Shown here one piece after another: positions 61,601 through 64,000 of a stretch of DNA of 64,000 nucleotides. Below the pieces are notes generated by a model, which was not told the origin of the DNA, searched no databases, and saw nothing but the letters and a program-made list of their open reading frames with translations. The DNA is from Candidatus Heimdallarchaeota archaeon (GTDB lineage: Archaea; Asgardarchaeota; Heimdallarchaeia; Heimdallarchaeales; Heimdallarchaeaceae). The stretch's first letter is position 1. Each line of letters begins with the position of its first letter. A program made the translations under genes and the position numbers. The stretch is taken from the NCBI GenBank assembly GCA_018238545.1, contig JABCTC010000006.1, positions 1 through 64,000 of the forward strand, given 5' to 3'.

Positions 61601-63190
61601 TTGGTGAGAGTTGTGTTGGATTCTAATCTGTGGAACAAGATTAAATTAGTTAAAACAAAGGAAGATTTAAGACGTTTTATTGATGCCTTGAGAATTATTG
61701 CAGCTAATGAAAAATCAGAAGGAGTAAGAGATCTCATTAATGAAACGATTAAAAAATCTCTAGAAATTGAGGATGGTATTTCTCGTATTCATCTGTACGA
61801 ATTAGAAATAAAGCAGATTTTTCATCAAACTACAGAATTGCCTAAGGCCGAGAAAAAACTAATAAAAATGAAAAAACAGTCAATTGAGCAGAATTACAAG
61901 GATGGTTTAATTCTTAGCCTTTCAATTGAGTGGGGAATTGAAAAACTAAAGGGAAACAAAGAGAATAGTAGAAGAGCCATTACTCAATGCATGACTCTGT
62001 TAGGAAATAATAATGCTACCGACGAATATGTTTATCATATTTGCAGATACATTTATGCAACTGAACAGTGGATAGACGAGCACAACTACCAATGTTCAAA
62101 CATCCTTGAGGGGCTTATTCCTTATTTTCATCGAAAAGGTTTCCACAGAAGCATTGCACAAATTCTAGGAATGTTGTTAATTATATATCAACACACTCAA
62201 AATGAAGCAAAAGCAAGTTATATAAGCGAACAGTTATTTAGCAAAAAATACCAAATTAGTCAGCAATCTGATGATTTCCAAGTAATGTCTTATTATTTAG
62301 CTGGTGTAGGGCAATTATTGGGTCACAATTTGAAACAAGCAGAGAATCTGTTCAATGAATCTTATGTCTTGTTAAATAAACAACTACAGCAGAGCAGTTA
62401 CTATGCCTATTATTATATTAGATTATTATCCCATATTGCGATTGTTCAAGCTCTGCAAGGTAAAATTGCTCTTTCATATGAAAATATTGGAAAAGTTGAA
62501 AAACTGCTTGAAGATGATTTCTTTTCAAAAAATATGGACCCATATAGTAAGAAACAAGTTCCACACACTTTGAATTTAATCAAATTCTATGTAAAATCAC
62601 GTCTATATGGCTTCAAAACTGAGAATATTCAATAGCTTATAGGACAGATATGTAGAGGGATTGAAGGTAATTATAGTGATTCGATCCTTCTCAGTGAATT
62701 TATTCTGAATGCAGCATTAAATGAAAAACTGCTAGAAAAACTAATTGAATCAAATAACGCAAGTTTACTGCGAATTAAACACATCATAGAATATATGTTA
62801 CTAAAATCACAGAACAATGATGAAGATACTGTTGGTTCTTATAGAAACGCTCTAAATAGAAAATTGAAAACTAAACGGATTACTTTTATTGAACAAGTAT
62901 TTTCTAAGCTTCTACTTGCTCAAGAACTTTTCAGTAAGCAACAATATTCAGAAATCGCTCCTCTATTGAAGAAATACGAGCACAGACTACGGCGAATTGA
63001 AGTCCTGGAAATGCGGATTTTTATGGAAGCTTTTATCCAAGTAGGTGCATATAAGAACGGAGATCCGCTTGGTCCAGCTTTACAGTATATGGCAATAAAG
63101 AAATGTAGAGATTATGGGTTTTCTAGATTGGAAAACAAACTGCTAGATTACTTACAACTACAGCGAAAGGAGATAACAAGAACTAAATAG
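61601..63190 (+). pseudogene. TPR-like repeat protein 4, interrupted by one in-frame TAG
   Basis: Paralogue of the TPR proteins at 2557 and 6003. The frame starts at TTG 61601 (GTG 61604 also possible) and stops at TAG 62633-62635 after 344 residues. The same frame continues 'LIGQICRGIEGNYSDSILL' and, from 62795, the conserved end including 'AYKNGDPLGPALQYMA' up to 63190. Where the paralogue has '...EHQKLIDDIF' this has '...ENIQ(stop)LIGQIC', so one Lys codon (AAG) has become TAG. No other lesion is visible, so the mutation is recent, or it is a sequencing error or a read-through codon. Peptide gene 6 is upstream. Confidence 0.75.
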
Positions 63191-63588
63191 GATTCAAGTG
63201 AGTTTTTCTATGCTCTTTGGATGTTTTTTGTTTGTCAAAACTCTTCAAGCTACAATGAAATCTTTCATGAATGAATTCCCAAAAAGAGAAGGAACTATGC
63301 AAGATGAAGAGTGAATCGAGTTTCGTTAAAGTTTGCTCAAGGGTTCCTTATCAATACTGATGTGGTTACAGCATACAACATATTAGTTAAAAACAACCTG
63401 AAAACACTATCTAAACTTATTGTAGACGGGGGTAGGGGGGATACGTGGTGTATCTATTCAGCTTTTGTCTAAGGCGATAGGAGAACAATAACCCATCGAA
63501 AATCTAATGAAAGCAGTATTTAATTTTTGTTTGAAAATCGTTTGATAAATTCACTACTTGTTTTCTGTATTACAGAAGATTATCAGTC
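63191..63588. other. Spacer after TPR gene 4
   Basis: About 400 bp without a recognised gene. The first 50 bp resemble the TPR 3' flank ('CTTTGGATGTTTTTTGTTTGTC' against 'CTTTGGAGGTTTTTCTTTTTGTC' after TPR gene 2). A short G-rich run ('GGGGGTAGGGGGG', about 63428-63440) occurs in otherwise AT-rich DNA. No YDP-type peptide gene was found. Confidence 0.4.
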
Positions 63589-64000
63589 ATGAAGAAAATA
63601 GTCATCATTATGGGGGAAGAATCAAAACTAATAACATCGTACATTGCTAGTATTGTTAAGAAATACTTGCCGAAAAATGAGGAAATCATTCACAGCGGTC
63701 TATTCCTATTATCTGCAAGAGAAGAACAATTGAAAATCCCAGATTGGTATTATAACGGATATTCAGTAATTTCAGAAACTGTATCAAGCTATCTCCAAGC
63801 TCTTTGCATGGAAAAGACTCTTACATTTACCAATAATGGAATGTACTTATTTATAGATGATCAGAATGCAATTCCAAGTGAAGATATAGAAACCGCTGTT
63901 TCTACTGTCGATAACATCTTACCAGATTGTGAATCAGGCATAAAAATAATAAAAAAAGCCAATAAAGAGTTTCAATTGAAACATATTGGCGCTGTCAGAT
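63589..64000 (+). CDS. Unknown protein, 3' end outside the window
   Basis: Open frame from ATG 63589 to the window end (137 codons). It starts 'KKIVIIMGEESKLITSYIAS', continues with 'SGLFLLSAREEQLKIPDWYY' and then a mixed alpha/beta part with 'GMYLFIDDQNAIPSEDIETA'. No family recognised. AT-rich upstream region. It follows the fourth TPR cassette, but no link is evident. Confidence 0.65.
   Translation, partial: MKKIVIIMGEESKLITSYIASIVKKYLPKNEEIIHSGLFLLSAREEQLKIPDWYYNGYSVISETVSSYLQALCMEKTLTFTNNGMYLFIDDQNAIPSEDIETAVSTVDNILPDCESGIKIIKKANKEFQLKHIGAVR

Noticed and set aside
62633..62635. TAG read as pyrrolysine in TPR gene 4
   Set aside because: No pyl gene or insertion context in the window, and the paralogues have Lys here; a nonsense mutation or sequencing error is simpler.
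63428..63440. G-rich run as a regulatory G-quadruplex
   Set aside because: Only two long G-runs separated by TA; too little for an intramolecular four-run quadruplex.

Overview
Kind of organism. The window is AT-rich archaeal DNA. It carries archaeal information-processing genes (RNA polymerase subunit D, TFB, RPA, RFC small subunit, Orc1/Cdc6, proteins L1-L10-L12, L18e-L13-S9 and L3-L4-L23-L2) together with genes typical of Asgard archaea (Promethearchaeota): a Ras-like small GTPase beside a Roadblock/LC7 protein, a protein resembling the winged-helix part of the eukaryotic UFM1 ligase UFL1, and a three-helix membrane protein resembling the oligosaccharyltransferase subunit OSTC/OST3/OST6. 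I infer an Asgard archaeon, possibly of Heimdall type; the order cannot be fixed from the sequence alone. Layout. 1-2.1 kb: the end of a TnpB-only transposon abutting a truncated inorganic pyrophosphatase gene. 2.1-7.8 kb: two large helical-repeat (TPR-like) genes with several tiny peptide genes and a DUF917 gene. 7.9-10.1 kb: an unknown gene split into two frames at a possible -1 slippery heptamer. 10.3-17.5 kb: 16S rRNA (minus) and 23S rRNA (plus) transcribed divergently, with an orphan peptide gene, a zinc microprotein and cytidine deaminase between them, and an intervening sequence at the 23S peptidyl-transferase centre. 17.8-22.7 kb: a divergent TPR gene with its own tiny convergent peptide gene, then a membrane-anchored HerA-like ATPase. 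22.8-24.8 kb: ribosomal stalk operon. 24.9-28.5 kb: a five-gene minus-strand signalling operon (KaiC-like ATPase, Roadblock, FIST, Ras-like GTPase, small Cys-pair protein). 28.6-40 kb: UFL1-like and OSTC-like genes, a RadB-like ATPase, NAD synthetase, tRNA-Thr, exported proteins and RPA. 40-48.4 kb: TFB, a Tad/type IV pilus-like ATPase and two membrane proteins, RFC, TruA, tRNA-Glu, an ArsR-like regulator, Orc1/Cdc6, tRNA-Leu and a pilin-like protein. 48.7-55.8 kb: RpoD, ribosomal genes, RtcA, a PAC2-family protein and tRNA-Arg with an intron. 55.9-61.2 kb: NOG1-like GTPase, TrpS, an ADP-dependent sugar kinase and an unknown protein. 61.3-64 kb: another peptide-TPR cassette, its receptor broken by one amber codon, and a gene running off the window. 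The most interesting system. Seven very short genes (18-42 codons) encode peptides with a charged N-terminal half (YDPxxxD core) and, in the intact copies, a hydrophobic Pro/Trp-rich C-terminus (LPPLWFPN-like). Five lie directly beside genes for about 525-560-residue all-helical TPR-like proteins, one is a decayed copy beside such a gene, and one is an orphan. Four (probably five) share a conserved upstream block of about 60 bp. The most divergent peptide sits beside the most divergent TPR protein and has a different promoter. By analogy with bacterial Rap-Phr and Rgg-ComS/SHP (RRNPP) systems, I propose a family of peptide/TPR-receptor signalling cassettes in an archaeon. The pairing is seen in the sequence; the signalling role is inference.
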